Source: Acidobacteriota bacterium (GTDB taxonomy: Bacteria > Acidobacteriota > Terriglobia > Bryobacterales > Bryobacteraceae). Taken from it: DNA of 5,507 nucleotides. The first letter of the stretch is position 1. The number at the start of each line of letters is the position of its first letter. Position numbers and translations under genes: made by a program. Positions 5,256-5,507 of the stretch are shown one piece after another. The stretch is from assembly GCA_026394095.1 (NCBI GenBank), contig JAPKYY010000249.1, forward strand, positions 888 through 6,394. The letters are read 5' to 3'. The notes beneath the pieces are model-generated. The model made no database searches. It worked only from the letters and a program-made list of their open reading frames with translations, and was not told where the DNA came from.

Positions 5256-5507
5256 ATGTTCAATCTGCTTAAGCCCCATGTTCGCGTAATTTCGACGGCC
5301 CTGGTGACCCTTGGTCTGCTCGTCTTCGCGAGTGGTTGTGAAAAATTGAAGGCCCGCGACGCTCTGAATAAGGGTGTTGCTGCATACAAGGCCACGAAGT
5401 ACGAAGAGGCCGCTCGCAAGTTCAAAGAGGCAATCGATGCCGACCCGACATTCGAGGTTGCTCGTCTTTATCTCGCCACCTCATACATGAGCCAATGGAT
5501 TCCTGGT
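5256..5507 (+). CDS. TPR-containing lipoprotein, N-terminal part (3' end outside the window)
   Basis: Eighty-four codons are visible and the frame is still open at the window end. The N-terminus is a lipoprotein signal peptide: basic residues up to Arg10, a hydrophobic core (about 11-25), then a lipobox-like ASGC with Cys28 as the predicted lipidated residue. The -3 position is Ala rather than the more common Leu. From about residue 33 the sequence fits a tetratricopeptide repeat, with a G-x3-Y spacing, KYEEAARKFKEAI and DADP (61-64). The start of a second helix pair, ARLYLATSYMSQ, follows. AGGAGG (5238-5243) lies 12 bases before the ATG, slightly long but strong. TPR lipoproteins usually act as periplasmic or membrane-attached protein-interaction scaffolds. 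A link to the Ton motor or envelope assembly is suggested only by position. I recall similar TPR genes after exbD in Acidobacteriota. The exact role and gene name are unknown. Confidence 0.85.
   Translation, partial: MFNLLKPHVRVISTALVTLGLLVFASGCEKLKARDALNKGVAAYKATKYEEAARKFKEAIDADPTFEVARLYLATSYMSQWIPG

Noticed and set aside
4803..5279. A 158-codon open frame on the minus strand opposite exbD2
   Set aside because: It lies entirely opposite a gene with clear ExbD motifs, its translation has no recognisable domain, and no ribosome site or separate context supports it. The other minus-strand frames opposite secD, secF, tonB and exbB fail in the same way.

Overview
The window is one continuous plus-strand gene cluster joining the accessory Sec export motor to a TonB energy-transduction system. 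The order is secD (3' part only), secF, tonB, exbB, exbD (first copy), exbD (second copy), then the start of a TPR lipoprotein gene. All seven genes point the same way. Gaps run from 27 to 121 bases, no convincing internal terminator is visible, and most starts have a clear Shine-Dalgarno sequence. The likeliest reading is one transcript, or a few overlapping ones.

The organism is a diderm (Gram-negative-type) bacterium, since it has TonB/ExbB/ExbD and a lipoprotein signal peptide. The combination of a roughly 400-residue SecF with an enlarged periplasmic domain, a TonB with an N-terminal anchor and Gly/Pro-rich spacer, two tandem ExbD genes, and a TPR lipoprotein beginning with a 'YMSQWIPG'-type stretch resembles what I recall from Acidobacteriota (Terriglobia-like). 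That assignment comes from memory of the family and gene order, not from a search. Overall GC looks to be in the mid-50s percent, dipping in the 3' half of secF.

Layout: 1-1260 secD C-terminal 419 codons; 1261-1381 spacer with a strong imperfect hairpin just before secF; 1382-2587 secF; 2588-2652 short spacer with a repeated TTTAGGGA; 2653-3408 tonB; 3409-3481 spacer; 3482-4207 exbB; 4208-4325 spacer with a long bulged hairpin; 4326-4766 exbD1; 4767-4799 spacer; 4800-5228 exbD2; 5229-5255 spacer; 5256-5507 lipoprotein gene, cut by the window end. No gene-free stretch exceeds 300 bases.

How they work together: SecD and SecF use the proton gradient to pull pre-proteins out of the SecYEG channel on the periplasmic side. 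ExbB and the two ExbDs form a proton-driven inner-membrane motor that energises TonB, which then drives outer-membrane transporters. Both machines are proton-motive-force driven, and Sec exports the outer-membrane receptors that TonB powers, so co-expression makes sense. I do not see a clearly new system. The most unusual points are two sizeable intergenic RNA hairpins, the doubled and divergent ExbD pair, the TonB sequence itself (Gln in place of the usual membrane His, and a GGVP tandem repeat), and an enlarged SecF periplasmic domain with a helix-hairpin-helix-like stretch.
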